64,000 nt of DNA from positions 1-64,000 of the forward strand of contig JADZBS010000126.1 of NCBI GenBank assembly GCA_020851975.1, written 5' to 3'. Below the pieces are notes generated by a model. The model had not been told where the DNA came from and ran no database searches. It saw nothing but the letters and a program-made list of their open reading frames with translations. The stretch is from Gammaproteobacteria bacterium. Its GTDB lineage: Bacteria; Pseudomonadota; Gammaproteobacteria; Steroidobacterales; GCA-2729495. How positions within the stretch are numbered: the first letter of the stretch is position 1; the number at the start of each line of letters is the position of its first letter. This document shows, in pieces, positions 14,017 to 23,014 of the stretch. The position numbers and the translations under genes were made by a program.

Positions 14017-16170
14017 ATGGCGGAGCCGCAGGACAGGGACCAGGTGCTCGGCGACTACGGCGCCTTCATCAAGGCGCTGCTGCCGCAGGGTCAGGGCTTC
14101 GTCTGTCATGACCGCCATGGCCAGGTCTTCTGGCGCGACGCCCCGAGTGCCGGGATTCCGCCGGTCACCGATGAATACCGCGAGCGGCTTGCCACCGTCC
14201 TGGCCGGCGGACCACTCCCCGCCGACGGCGGCCGGGTGGCCCTCGGTCCGTATTTCGCCTACCTCGTGCGGCTGCAGGACGAGGCCGGCGGCTGCATGGG
14301 CGCCCTGTCCGTCCTCGTCGAGCGCAGCACCGCAAGCCTGCCCTATGACTTCGTCGTCGACCTGATGGCGCCGGCCTGGCGCAGCCTGCAGCGCGAACTC
14401 GCGCTGCGCCTGCGCGTCGTGGAAGGCCAGCGCAAGCTGCGCGTGCAGGCGGCCGAGGAGCGGCTCCTCCATCAGGTGGAGAAGATCCTGCACCAGCCGC
14501 GGGCCTGCGATGCGGCGCTGCGTGACATCCTGGCGCTGTGTCGCGAGCACCTCGGTGTCGGCGGCGCCTTCCTCATGTTGCCTGAGAAGGGGCTGTCTCT
14601 CGCCTGCGGGCAGGTGCCGCCGCGCAACGATCTGGCCCTGCTCGGCCAGACGCTCCTCGCCGCAGCCCGCGCGCCGGCGTTCGAGCCCGGCCGCATCGAG
14701 CGGCGGCCGGACGTGCTCTGGCTGGCGATCCATCCGCGCGGCCAGCAGACGGAAGGCGTGCTCGGGTTCTGCGGCTGGCGCAGCTCCGCCTTCAGCCAGC
14801 GGCGGCTCGCCCGCGTGGCGCGCTATGTCGGCTCCCACGTCGAGGCACTGCTCGACCGCAACTACGATGCCCTGACCGGGCTCATGGCCTGGCCGCTGTT
14901 GCAGGCCGAGATCGAGGCGGTCGCCGCCGACGACGATGCGCACGTCGTGATGGTCTGCGACATCGACCAGCTGCATGTGCTCAACGACACCTTCGGGCGC
15001 GAGGCTGGCGACGAGGTGATGTGTCGGTTTGCCGTGCTGTTGCGCGACGTGCTGGGCGCGCAGCCGGCGAGCCGGATGTCGGGCGACAGCTTCGTGGCGC
15101 TGCTGCGCGACACCGGAATCGACAAGGCACGCCTGCTGGCCGAGGATCTCTGCGCACGCTTCCGCGATCACGCCTACCAGCGCGGCGACCAGACCTATCG
15201 GCCGACGGTGAGCATCGGCATCGCGCTGTTCTCGGCCAGTACCGAGGAGGGCAGCGGGCTCGCCGCCGCGCAGGTGGCCTGCAAGGCAGCCAAGGAGCGT
15301 GGTCGCGCCCGGGTCGAAGTCTACGAATCCGCCGACGCGAGCATCGTGCGCCGCTTCGACGACATCCACATCGCCGGTTATGTCCGCAACGCCATCGAGC
15401 ATGATCGCCTGGCACTGGTGGCCCAGCCGCTGATGCCCCTTCGGCAGGGGCGGGTGGCGCATTACCACGAGGTGCTGGTGCGCATCGTCGACGACGCCGG
15501 GGGCCACGTGCCGCCCGGGGAGTTCATGTCGGCCGCCGAGCGTTACCAGCTCATGGAGGAGCTGGACCGCTGGGTGGTGGCGACCACGCTGCGCATGCTG
15601 GGCAGTCATGGCACCCACCTGCGCGGCACCGATGCCCGCTTCGCCATCAACCTGTCCGGGCAGAGCCTCGGCAGTGATACCTTCCTCGGCTTCGTCGAGA
15701 ACGCCGTGCGCCAGAGCGGCGTGGCGCCGGACGTCATCGCCTTCGAGATCACCGAGTCGGTGGCCGTGGCCCGCCTCCAGCAGGCCCAGAACTTCATGAA
15801 GACGCTCAAGCGTCTCGGCTGCCGCTTCTCGCTCGACGACTTCGGCACCGGCCTGAGTTCCTTCGGGTACCTGAAGGTCTTTCCGGTGGACACGCTGAAG
15901 ATCGACGGCAGCTTCATCCGCGATGTCACCACCAACGTCGTCTCGCAGTCCGTGGTCGCCGCGATCGCCGAGGTCGCACGCGTGATGCAGCTCGAGACCG
16001 TGGCCGAGTACGTCCAGGACCAGGCGGCCATCGACCTGCTGCGCAACCTCAACATCAGCTACGCCCAGGGCTTCTTCGTCGGGCGCACCGACCCGCTCGA
16101 GGCGGCGATCGCCACCATCGACACGGCGGTCGTGTCCGGCCTGCAGCACCCGCTGTCGGCGACGACCTGA
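14017..16170 (+). CDS. GGDEF-EAL protein with degenerate GGDEF and intact EAL (probable c-di-GMP phosphodiesterase)
   Basis: This 717-residue cytoplasmic protein has no clear membrane helix. Residues of about 1-130 are unassigned, a GAF-like region covers about 150-280, then GGDEF (about 283-445) and EAL (about 460-710). The GGDEF signature reads SGDSF (355-359), which should abolish diguanylate cyclase activity. The EAL domain keeps its catalytic set: EVL at about 485, NLSGQSL, EITES, DDFGTGLSSF, K in TLKIDGSFI, ETVAE and AQGFF. It is therefore predicted to degrade c-di-GMP. It is convergent with minor-pilin operon A, a plausible but unproven link to surface motility. ATG 14017 was chosen because the upstream frame is antisense to nrtR. 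Confidence 0.88.
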   Translation: MAEPQDRDQVLGDYGAFIKALLPQGQGFVCHDRHGQVFWRDAPSAGIPPVTDEYRERLATVLAGGPLPADGGRVALGPYFAYLVRLQDEAGGCMGALSVLVERSTASLPYDFVVDLMAPAWRSLQRELALRLRVVEGQRKLRVQAAEERLLHQVEKILHQPRACDAALRDILALCREHLGVGGAFLMLPEKGLSLACGQVPPRNDLALLGQTLLAAARAPAFEPGRIERRPDVLWLAIHPRGQQTEGVLGFCGWRSSAFSQRRLARVARYVGSHVEALLDRNYDALTGLMAWPLLQAEIEAVAADDDAHVVMVCDIDQLHVLNDTFGREAGDEVMCRFAVLLRDVLGAQPASRMSGDSFVALLRDTGIDKARLLAEDLCARFRDHAYQRGDQTYRPTVSIGIALFSASTEEGSGLAAAQVACKAAKERGRARVEVYESADASIVRRFDDIHIAGYVRNAIEHDRLALVAQPLMPLRQGRVAHYHEVLVRIVDDAGGHVPPGEFMSAAERYQLMEELDRWVVATTLRMLGSHGTHLRGTDARFAINLSGQSLGSDTFLGFVENAVRQSGVAPDVIAFEITESVAVARLQQAQNFMKTLKRLGCRFSLDDFGTGLSSFGYLKVFPVDTLKIDGSFIRDVTTNVVSQSVVAAIAEVARVMQLETVAEYVQDQAAIDLLRNLNISYAQGFFVGRTDPLEAAIATIDTAVVSGLQHPLSATT

Positions 16171-16181
16171 TCGCGCTACGC

Positions 16182-16199
16182 GTCGCACCCGCGTGCGAC
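16182..16199. terminator. Stem-loop between convergent genes
   Basis: A perfect 7-bp stem GTCGCAC/GTGCGAC with a 4-nt loop sits in the 64-bp gap between the EAL protein and pilE of operon A. It has no T run, so its role as a bidirectional terminator is only suggested by position. Confidence 0.35.
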
Positions 16200-16234
16200 T
16201 GGATCGCCGGCGCTTCGTCGCCGGCCCTGGCCGG

Positions 16235-16675
16235 CTAGCGCCAGCAGTGGTCGGTGGTGGCGGTGCCGCCGGAGTCTTCCGCGCGGCGCAGGCCCTGCTG
16301 GTCCACCGAGAACTCGACGCAGTCGGTGTCGGCCGACTGCCCCTCGCCGTCGATGGCGGTGGCCGTGGCCACGTAGCCGACGGCCAGGTCCTCGGAGTCG
16401 ATGGCGAGCGCGTACATGCCGCGCTCGGTACCGGTGATGCCGAGGCCCGCCGGCGGCGCGTCCGCCATCTCGCCGTCGTCGGCGTAGCGGTTGTTCTGCA
16501 GGTAGAACCGCTCCTGCGCGCTCGCCAGGCGCAGGAGCGCCGCGGTGGCATCGGTGCGGCTGGCGCGCATGACGTACTGGCGGTAGGCGGGCACCGCCAC
16601 CGCCGCCAGGATGGCGATGACGGCCACCGTGATCATCAGTTCCACCAGCGAGAAGCCGCGCGTATGCCTGTTCAT
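16235..16675 (-). CDS. pilE: PilE-like type IV minor pilin (operon A)
   Basis: This 146-residue pilin has the prepilin peptidase site [13 protein letters not shown] (Glu at +5) and a hydrophobic helix to about residue 30. The ending HCWR, with an upstream cysteine (TDCVEF), can form the C-terminal disulfide loop. It is the last gene of the eight-gene operon fimT-fimU-pilV-pilW-pilX-(CxxC protein)-pilY1-pilE, 21 bp after pilY1. It is homologous to the operon B copy at 46734-47195 (shared [20 protein letters not shown] and PPAGLGI-GTE). As in Pseudomonas PilE, it should be a low-abundance pilus subunit priming assembly. Confidence 0.88.
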   Translation of the reverse strand: MNRHTRGFSLVELMITVAVIAILAAVAVPAYRQYVMRASRTDATAALLRLASAQERFYLQNNRYADDGEMADAPPAGLGITGTERGMYALAIDSEDLAVGYVATATAIDGEGQSADTDCVEFSVDQQGLRRAEDSGGTATTDHCWR

Positions 16676-16696
16676 CCTCGTGCCATCCCTGTGCGG

Positions 16697-19600
16697 TTAC
16701 TCGGTACCGGTCTGGTTCCAGTGGGTGCGGCGCGGCGGGTTGGGGAACCCGGGGTCGAAGCACTCCACGCCGATGCAGAGCGTTTCATGGGTGCCATCGT
16801 CGTCGTCGCTGCCGTCGCCGTCGTCCTCGCAGTCCATGCCCAGGCATTCGACATCCGGGTCGGGAGTATCGTCCGGCGGCGAGAAGAATAGCGCGGGATC
16901 CGGCGCGATGCCGCCCTGGTTCAGCTCGCGCACGCGGTCGTCGACGGTGAGCGTCTCGCTGTCCTCGGAGCCGTCCAGGTTGGTGATCGGGCTGCCGTCG
17001 CGCACGCTCACCAGGTAGAGCCGGTTCAGGCCACCGGCGGCCACGCAGGCGTCACCGTTGCCACCCGGGCTGAACGAGGTGAAGAACACCGTGTTGGCGA
17101 AGGTCCGCGATTCCGTGAGCACCTTCTCGCCGGGGCTGAGCACCATGCCGAGCCGCCAGCCCTTGCTCCCGGCCGGGATGATCGGGTCGGCGTCGGTGGT
17201 GATATCCACCAGGTTGCCGCGCAGGATCGGGGCCGGGTAGTTCGCGGTCTCGATCTTGTCGTACACGGCGTAGTCGCGCAGCGCGTAGAACTCGTCCTCC
17301 GTGGCCGTGTCGAGCGGGTGCTCGCGGTGGCCCGAGCCGATGTTGATGCTGAGGTACATCGTCTTGCCGGAGACGATGCGCGCGACGTCCGGCGTGGCAT
17401 AGAAGCGGCGCACGTCGGCCAGCGTGACGGTCTCGAGATCAGCCGCGCCGAGCGAGGCGAACACGCCGCCATCGACGAAGTCGGCCGCCGCTTCGCCGTT
17501 GTTGATGTCGAAGCGCCACACCCGCCCACCCATGTCGCCGGCGTACATGCGATCGGCGAGGCGGTCGCCGTCGAGGTCGAGCACGCGGATGCCGGCGGGG
17601 ATCGAGTGCGTCATGTCGGCGAGGACGAGGTCATGGTTGCTGTTCTCGCCGGCGCTCCACAGCAGGTCGCCGGTGAGCACGTCGACCATGAAGACCGCGT
17701 TGCCGCGGCTGTCGGTGTTGTAGCCCTCGTCGTCCTGGCCGTCGTCGTAGCCGCCGCCGAAGATGGCGGCGTGGTGCACGTCACCATCCACGTCGACGTC
17801 GGCAACCACCGGCGGCGACCAGGTCTGGCCGAGGTCCTCGAAGCCGGCCGTCGCGCTGTCGAGCTTCCAGAGAAGCTGCGGGTTGTTGCGGTCGGTGACG
17901 TCGAGTGCGTAGAGCACGTCGCCGCCGCGGCGCATGCCGAACAGCAGGATGACGCGCTCGTCGCCGTCGATGCCGGGGATTGCATCCTCGTTCTCGATGT
18001 AGACGCTGATCTCGCCGTCCAGGCCATAGGTCCTGGTCGAGGTCGGCTGGTCGAGGTACAGGTCGTAGAGCCGGCCGAGCATCTCGCGGGGCACGTACGC
18101 CCACAGTTCGGAGCCATCGTCCGGGTCGACGGCGTGCAGGTAGCCGTCATTGGTGGAGACGAATACCGTGGCGTCGGGCACCAGCTCCGTGCCACCGTAG
18201 ATGACCATCATCGGGCGCACGTGCAGCGGGTCACCCATCACCTGGCGCGCGTCAGTGGTGTCGGCGTCGTCGTCCTCGTCGAGCAGGTCGAGACCGCGTG
18301 CCCAGGCGAGAACGTTCGCCCGCTCGGTGCTGTCGGGGGCACCGACCATGCTGGCGCTGATGCTCGCGTTGTCCGGCGACACGGCGTTGCCGCTGTCGTT
18401 GAGGTCGGTACCGGCGATGTCGGTGTAGATTTCCCGATTGGCCGCATCCGGTTGCTCGTGGGCCGCACCGCCGAGCTGGGCGGTGTTGCCGTCGACGTCG
18501 TCGGACCAGAAACTCTGCGATTCGTTGGAGAAGAAGCCGGTGTCGGTGTCGACGGCCGGGTCGCCATTGGCGTCGACCAGGCGGCCACCCGCGAGCCGGT
18601 ACTTCTTCAGGTTGCCGGGCCAGTGCTCGCGCACGGCCGGTGCAAACACCGAGACGTAGACGTCGCTCAGGTTCTGGGTGCGGTTGAAGGCGTTCACCGG
18701 CGCAGTCGGCGTGGAGAACGTGGTGGAGTCGTCGAGGATGTCGTAGACGATCTGCGTCAGCGCGGCCTGCAGCGTGGCCGTGTCGCCCGCGGGGAAGTAC
18801 TGGCCGCCGCCCTTGCGCGCGGTCTCCTGCAGGAAGCTCGTGTCGCCGAGCGCCAGGTCGACGCCGAAGCCGATGGTGTAGGTGGTGATGTTCTGCGCGC
18901 CGGTGAGGGTGCTGTCGGCATCGTGGCGGCGCAGGTACTCAGCGAGATCCGACATGCACTCGCCGTGGCTGCCAGAGGCTCCACTGCAGGTGGCATCGGT
19001 GACGTAGGAGGCCCAGTCGGGGAGAGCCTTGATCTTGGCGGTGGCGCCGACGTCCTGGGTCGGCTGGCCGTCCGTCAGGAGCACGATGTAGTTCTTCTGG
19101 CAGGCGTATGAGACCGGCTTCCTGTACTGGGTGCCGTCGGCGAGGTTGCCGACGCGGGCGGCCGCCACGCTCATCACCGGACCGACGTTGCCATAGTCGA
19201 CGTTGCGGCCCATGTAGTAGTTGGCCGCTTCGTAGAGGGTCTCCGACAGCGGTGTCCAGGTGCTGGCGGTCAGCGCGCTCACGGCGCTCTGCATGTCGTT
19301 GCGCGAGGTGGCGATGTCGGCCATCGCCTGGCTCACCGTGCCGCCCTGGTCGGTGTTGAAGTGCATCAGGCCGACGTTGACGCCGTTCAGGCTCTCCAGC
19401 AGGTTATTGGTCACGTCGCGGACTACCTCCATGCGGGTCCGGGTGACGGTGCCGCCGCCGCTGTACCAGTTCAGCCAGTTGCCGTCCCACACGGTGTAGT
19501 CGGTGTTCCAGGCGGGCTCCTGCGCTGCCGCGGGATCCCAGGGACCGTTGGCGCCGGCTGCCGCCCAGGGCTCGCCGTCATCCTCCGTCGAGCCGTGCAC

Positions 19601-20056
19601 GCCGCGGTCGTCCTGGCATTCCACGGGGCGCGACTTCTGGGACCCGTTCAGGGCCACCCAGGCCTGGGTGTAGGAGCGCCACGCCAGCATGCGGTCGGAG
19701 AAGCTGCCGACCGACTTCAGCGGGCTGAAGGAGGCGAAGCAGCGGTTGGCCGATTTGTTGACATAGCTGCTGCTGTCGCAGGCGGGCATCGTGCCGGTGG
19801 TGCTGAAGTACAGGCCATTGCCGTTGTAGCAGCCGGTGAATGTCGTCTCGCTGTTCCAGCCTTCCTGCGTCAGCACGGTGCTGCTCATGCTGCCGGAGTT
19901 GTCCAGGATGAACAGGATGTTCGGCTGCGCCCCGGTGATCTCGGGATCCGTGGAGGCGACGAACAGCTCGGTGTCGTCGGCGGCGGCCGGCCAGGCGGCC
20001 AGGCCGGCGAGGGCACCGAGCAGGAGCGGGACGAGGCGGTTGTTGCGGTGATTCAT
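16697..20056 (-). CDS. pilY1: PilY1-like pilus tip adhesin / assembly protein (operon A)
   Basis: This 1119-residue exported protein has a signal peptide ending near WPAAADDTELF. A von Willebrand A domain follows, with the metal site DNSGSMSS (about residue 55) and YIVLLTDGQPTQD. The C-terminal beta-propeller has PilY1 repeats such as VFVSTNDGYLHAVDPDDGSE, the loop DLDGDRLADRMYAGD (calcium-binding type) and VFFTSFSPGG. PilY1 sits at the pilus tip with the minor pilins, counters PilT-driven retraction and can bind surfaces. ATG 20056 was chosen: the five residues before it lack a signal-peptide context. The short tail after PDVECLGMDCEDDGDG is Asp-rich. Confidence 0.9.
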   Translation of the reverse strand: MNHRNNRLVPLLLGALAGLAAWPAAADDTELFVASTDPEITGAQPNILFILDNSGSMSSTVLTQEGWNSETTFTGCYNGNGLYFSTTGTMPACDSSSYVNKSANRCFASFSPLKSVGSFSDRMLAWRSYTQAWVALNGSQKSRPVECQDDRGVHGSTEDDGEPWAAAGANGPWDPAAAQEPAWNTDYTVWDGNWLNWYSGGGTVTRTRMEVVRDVTNNLLESLNGVNVGLMHFNTDQGGTVSQAMADIATSRNDMQSAVSALTASTWTPLSETLYEAANYYMGRNVDYGNVGPVMSVAAARVGNLADGTQYRKPVSYACQKNYIVLLTDGQPTQDVGATAKIKALPDWASYVTDATCSGASGSHGECMSDLAEYLRRHDADSTLTGAQNITTYTIGFGVDLALGDTSFLQETARKGGGQYFPAGDTATLQAALTQIVYDILDDSTTFSTPTAPVNAFNRTQNLSDVYVSVFAPAVREHWPGNLKKYRLAGGRLVDANGDPAVDTDTGFFSNESQSFWSDDVDGNTAQLGGAAHEQPDAANREIYTDIAGTDLNDSGNAVSPDNASISASMVGAPDSTERANVLAWARGLDLLDEDDDADTTDARQVMGDPLHVRPMMVIYGGTELVPDATVFVSTNDGYLHAVDPDDGSELWAYVPREMLGRLYDLYLDQPTSTRTYGLDGEISVYIENEDAIPGIDGDERVILLFGMRRGGDVLYALDVTDRNNPQLLWKLDSATAGFEDLGQTWSPPVVADVDVDGDVHHAAIFGGGYDDGQDDEGYNTDSRGNAVFMVDVLTGDLLWSAGENSNHDLVLADMTHSIPAGIRVLDLDGDRLADRMYAGDMGGRVWRFDINNGEAAADFVDGGVFASLGAADLETVTLADVRRFYATPDVARIVSGKTMYLSINIGSGHREHPLDTATEDEFYALRDYAVYDKIETANYPAPILRGNLVDITTDADPIIPAGSKGWRLGMVLSPGEKVLTESRTFANTVFFTSFSPGGNGDACVAAGGLNRLYLVSVRDGSPITNLDGSEDSETLTVDDRVRELNQGGIAPDPALFFSPPDDTPDPDVECLGMDCEDDGDGSDDDDGTHETLCIGVECFDPGFPNPPRRTHWNQTGTE

Positions 20057-20087
20057 GGTGCGTGACCTCAATGGGTGCCGGCGGCGC

Positions 20088-20441
20088 TCAGTTGCCGCTC
20101 AGGACGATGCGGGTGACGACGCCGGAGTCGAGGCTGTAGAAGACGGTGACCAGGCGCGCGGCTCCCTCGACGCCGGCCGCTGCGGTGCGCAGTTCCGCCA
20201 GCGTCACCGGCGTGGTGCCGGCACCGACGAAGAAGGCAGTGGCGCGGTCGATGCGCAGCGTCACCGGCTTGCAGCCGGCGCACTCGCGGATGACCACGCG
20301 CCCGCCCGGTGCCGAGGGCAGGAGCAGATGCTCCGTGTCGCTCTCGTAGGCGTTCTCCAGGTTCTTGATGCTGGCCGGCGCGCCGGCGCTCCACAGCGCC
20401 AGTGCCGCCGCAGCCAGGGTGATCGTGAATCGGGTGTTCAT
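20088..20441 (-). CDS. Small exported CxxC protein of the minor-pilin operon (copy A)
   Basis: I do not recognise this 117-residue protein. It has a signal peptide (TLAAAALALWSAGAPA), then SIKNLENAYE, the motif ECAGCKPVTLRIDRAT and a second half TTPVTLAELRTAAAG ending in a predicted beta-strand pair. The copy in operon B (50461-50856) keeps the layout: A(L/I)-x5-AYE, LCPRCRPEVLRVDAGT and ATPVSLAEFRAQA. The CxxC pair with a following Pro and LR-D is the best conserved point and suggests disulfide or metal chemistry in the periplasm. It lies between pilX and pilY1. Pseudomonas PilY2 has a similar size but sits after pilY1; whether they are related is unknown. Confidence 0.75.
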   Translation of the reverse strand: MNTRFTITLAAAALALWSAGAPASIKNLENAYESDTEHLLLPSAPGGRVVIRECAGCKPVTLRIDRATAFFVGAGTTPVTLAELRTAAAGVEGAARLVTVFYSLDSGVVTRIVLSGN

Positions 20442-20463
20442 GGGGTGCGCTCCTTGGGGGCGG

Positions 20464-20928
20464 TCACAGGCAGCCGTTGGGGCCGACCAGGAAGAAGTCC
20501 TGCTGGTGGACCGACCGGGCGGCGCGGGCCGCGGTGCCGGTCGAGTTGATCTGGAAGTGGTAGGCCTTGAACGAGTCGGCACTGCCATAGTCCTCGCTGA
20601 AGCCCTCCACGGCCGTGCATTCGAGGTAGTCGGTGCTGGCCTCGTACTCCCCGATGTCGTTGCCGTCGGCATCCGCCACGGCCGTGGCCGGCGTGGCCTT
20701 CGGCCCGCAGCCGGCGCAGAACGGTCCGTCGTTGATGGCGACTTCCACGCCGGTCTCCGCAAGCTGGAAGGCGTTCTCCGAGAACTGTGCATTGCCGGCC
20801 ATGGTCAGCCCGAAGGTGGCGCTGCTCATGGTCGAGACGGCGAGGATCGACAGCACCAGCAGCAGCACCAGGCCGATGACGAGCGAGGCACCACGCTGGC
20901 TGCGGGGCAGTGCGGGAAGATGGTTCAT
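20464..20928 (-). CDS. pilX: PilX-like minor pilin (operon A)
   Basis: This 154-residue protein has the PilX N-terminus: SQRGASLVIGLVLLLVLSIL, with TMAGNAQFSENAFQLAETGV after the helix. Glu at +5 is absent, as in other PilX/GspK-like pilins. Cysteine pairs are at CAGCGP and near the end. It is part of the tip complex with PilV, PilW and PilY1. The start overlaps the pilW stop (ATGA). It corresponds to the operon B copy at 50853-51338, sharing AMSGNAQF-ENAFQLAE. Confidence 0.88.
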   Translation of the reverse strand: MNHLPALPRSQRGASLVIGLVLLLVLSILAVSTMSSATFGLTMAGNAQFSENAFQLAETGVEVAINDGPFCAGCGPKATPATAVADADGNDIGEYEASTDYLECTAVEGFSEDYGSADSFKAYHFQINSTGTAARAARSVHQQDFFLVGPNGCL

Positions 20929-21893
20929 GGCAGGCCCGTGTATCCGAGGTAGTTGCGCAGCACGATGGTCTTGTTGACGAGCGCGCGGCGGATGCCGTCG
21001 TCCGGCATGTAGTCGGCGACGTTGGCGTAGTCGTAGCTGGCGGCGTCGACATGGCCGACCTCGGGCTGCTCGGACCGCAGCATCAGCCAGAAGCGCACCG
21101 CGATGATCTTGGCGTTGGCGTCGAAATCGGCGTGGCCGACCGTCACCAGGCCGTGGCTCGGGTCGACGTAGCGCTCGACGTCGTTGTCGGGATTCGGGCC
21201 GCGGTCGACGCCGAGCTGCACCTGCAGGTCCTCCACGCCGGCGATGACTTCCTGGTCCTGCAGCACACCGGCGATCAGTGTCATGCGCCGCAGGGAGGGC
21301 ACGTTCTGCCCGAGCGAGGAGGAGTTGGCGATGTAGTAGGCGTGCGTCTGCCAGTCGAAGGTGCAGCAGGCCGGACTGGCCGGCGGGGCACCGCCGTCGA
21401 ACAGGATGCTGCGATTGCGGTCGCTCTGGACCTGCACGATGCCATTGGTCGGCACGGTCTGCTGGCCGCTCGCGTGGCGCACGACCAGCACGTCGGTGCC
21501 GGGGCGGTAGTTGTCCTCGAAGGCGGGACAGGGCAGCGTGTAGGCGGCGTCCGAGGCCTGCACGCCGGCGGCCGTGTCGAGTGCCCAGGCCGTGATGTCG
21601 GTACCGTCCGGGCAGGTGACGACGATGCCGGCCGGCACCTGGACCTTGTGGTCCATGCTGTGCATGCCCCAGTTGCGCGCGAGGCGGATGTCGGGCTGGA
21701 CGGTGGCGAGCGCGAAGCGCAGGTTTTCCTGCAGCCGCTCCACCGCGTCGTTGGTGCGATAGGTGCTGCGCGTCTGCGAGAAGATGGCGATGACGCCGAT
21801 CATGAGGAAGGCGCCGATGACGAGCGTCACCATCATCTCGATCAGGCTCACGCCACGCTCGTGGCGGCGCAGGCTGCCGATTGCCGGGTTCAT
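20925..21893 (-). CDS. pilW: PilW-like minor pilin (operon A)
   Basis: This 322-residue protein has the class III signal ERGVSLIEMMVTLVIGAFLM and the PilW landmarks TYRTNDAVERLQENLRFAL, DIRLARNWG, TDVLVVRHASGQQ and GVEDLQVQLGVD. It is a pilus-tip priming subunit. ATG 21893 overlaps the pilV stop by one base (TGATG). A GTG one codon upstream is an alternative start. The cysteines in the middle probably pair in the periplasm. The operon B equivalent is at 51335-52291. Confidence 0.88.
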   Translation of the reverse strand: MNPAIGSLRRHERGVSLIEMMVTLVIGAFLMIGVIAIFSQTRSTYRTNDAVERLQENLRFALATVQPDIRLARNWGMHSMDHKVQVPAGIVVTCPDGTDITAWALDTAAGVQASDAAYTLPCPAFEDNYRPGTDVLVVRHASGQQTVPTNGIVQVQSDRNRSILFDGGAPPASPACCTFDWQTHAYYIANSSSLGQNVPSLRRMTLIAGVLQDQEVIAGVEDLQVQLGVDRGPNPDNDVERYVDPSHGLVTVGHADFDANAKIIAVRFWLMLRSEQPEVGHVDAASYDYANVADYMPDDGIRRALVNKTIVLRNYLGYTGLP

Positions 21894-22372
21894 CACAGTT
21901 GCACCGCCAGAGCGTACTGGAGCGGCAGCTCGACGCCGGGTTCCGCCCAGTTGATGGTGATCGTGTAGCTGGAGATCTCCGGGCCCGGCACGGCGACGAT
22001 GCTAGCCTCGCCATCCGGCAGGAGCGCCGTGACCGATTGCTTCCACCAGAAGATGTCGTCGTCGGCGAGCGTGGCCGGGTTGCAGTCGGCAGGGCCGTTG
22101 ACGCAGTCGCTCTCGAGGCCCATGCCCGCCGCATCGACGTCGTAGCCGTCGCGTGCCGTGGGGTTGGCCCGGATACGGTCGGCCATGTCGGAAGCGAGGT
22201 CCACTGCCACCGTGCGATAGACCGAGGTGCGCCCGGCCCGCAGCCCTTCGACGTAGAGCGCGGCGATGCCGAGCATGCCGACCGAGATCACGACCATGGC
22301 GACCAGCGACTCCACCAGCGTGAAGCCGTGTTCGCCGGGCCGGGTCATGCGTTGGGAAAGGGTGTCGGTCAT
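21893..22372 (-). CDS. pilV: PilV-like minor pilin (operon A)
   Basis: This 159-residue protein has the prepilin site EHGFTLVESLVAMVVISVG. It is followed by LYVEGLRAGRTSVYRT, which is identical in the operon B PilV, and then LASDMADRIRANP. CVNGPADCNP gives a cysteine pair, also present in copy B (CVNGVDPCDP). This is the strongest similarity between the two operons and supports their origin by duplication. It is linked to pilW by a one-base overlap. Confidence 0.9.
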   Translation of the reverse strand: MTDTLSQRMTRPGEHGFTLVESLVAMVVISVGMLGIAALYVEGLRAGRTSVYRTVAVDLASDMADRIRANPTARDGYDVDAAGMGLESDCVNGPADCNPATLADDDIFWWKQSVTALLPDGEASIVAVPGPEISSYTITINWAEPGVELPLQYALAVQL

Positions 22373-22381
22373 GACGGGTTC

Positions 22382-23014
22382 TCAACAGCCGCCGATGGGA
22401 CTGGCCTGGACGTCCGCCTGCCGGCGGTAGATCTGCGGGCGGCCGGTCGGGCCGATGGCGATCCAGCGGCCGGCAGCGACGTCGTCGCCGTCGGCGTCCT
22501 TGCCGGTGCTGATGTCGCCGCGCTCGTCGCAGAGCTGGATGTTCGTGATCGGCGTGCCGGCCGGGGCCGTCTGCGGGAAGCCGCTGCCGGCGAACTGCAG
22601 GTAGGATGCGGCGCCGGCGTCGATCTCGAAGGTGACACCCTCGGCGAGCGGCGGGTTGGCGGCGATGATCTCCTCGCCACCGCCGACGGCCACGTCGCCG
22701 TCGTCGTCGGCAAACACGATCCAGCCCCTGCCGGCGGCGAGGTCGCAGTCCGGGTTGGCGTCCGCCCAGGTGCTGCTCGAGCAGACGGTCACGCTGGTGC
22801 GGCGCTTGACTGCTTCCGTACGCGCCAGGTGGATGCTGGTGATGAGGTCGTTCGCCGCCGCCGCCATGCGGTTGTTGGCGATGAAGGCATTGAACGACGG
22901 AATGCCGAAGCCGAGCACCATGCCGGCGACCAGCAGCGTGATCATCAGTTCGAGCAGGTTGAAGCCGGCCTGCCGGCCGGGTACCTGCGGGACGGGCATG
23001 GATCGGGTGTTCAT
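22382..23014 (-). CDS. fimU: FimU-like (GspH-type) pseudopilin (operon A)
   Basis: This 210-residue protein has the prepilin site QAGFNLLELMITLLVAGMVL, GIPSFNAFIANNRMAAAANDL and LARTEAVKRRTSVTVCSSS, the GspH/FimT pattern of a helix followed by a beta domain. RGWIVFADDDGD and IQLCDERGDI match the operon B copy. It ends in GGC, as copy B does, so the last cysteine may be structural. ATG 23014 overlaps the upstream fimT stop (ATGA). An ATG four codons earlier is less likely. Confidence 0.85.
   Translation of the reverse strand: MNTRSMPVPQVPGRQAGFNLLELMITLLVAGMVLGFGIPSFNAFIANNRMAAAANDLITSIHLARTEAVKRRTSVTVCSSSTWADANPDCDLAAGRGWIVFADDDGDVAVGGGEEIIAANPPLAEGVTFEIDAGAASYLQFAGSGFPQTAPAGTPITNIQLCDERGDISTGKDADGDDVAAGRWIAIGPTGRPQIYRRQADVQASPIGGC

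Noticed and set aside
13984-16551. 855-codon minus-strand open frame
   Set aside because: It lies opposite the GGDEF-EAL gene and shows no domain.
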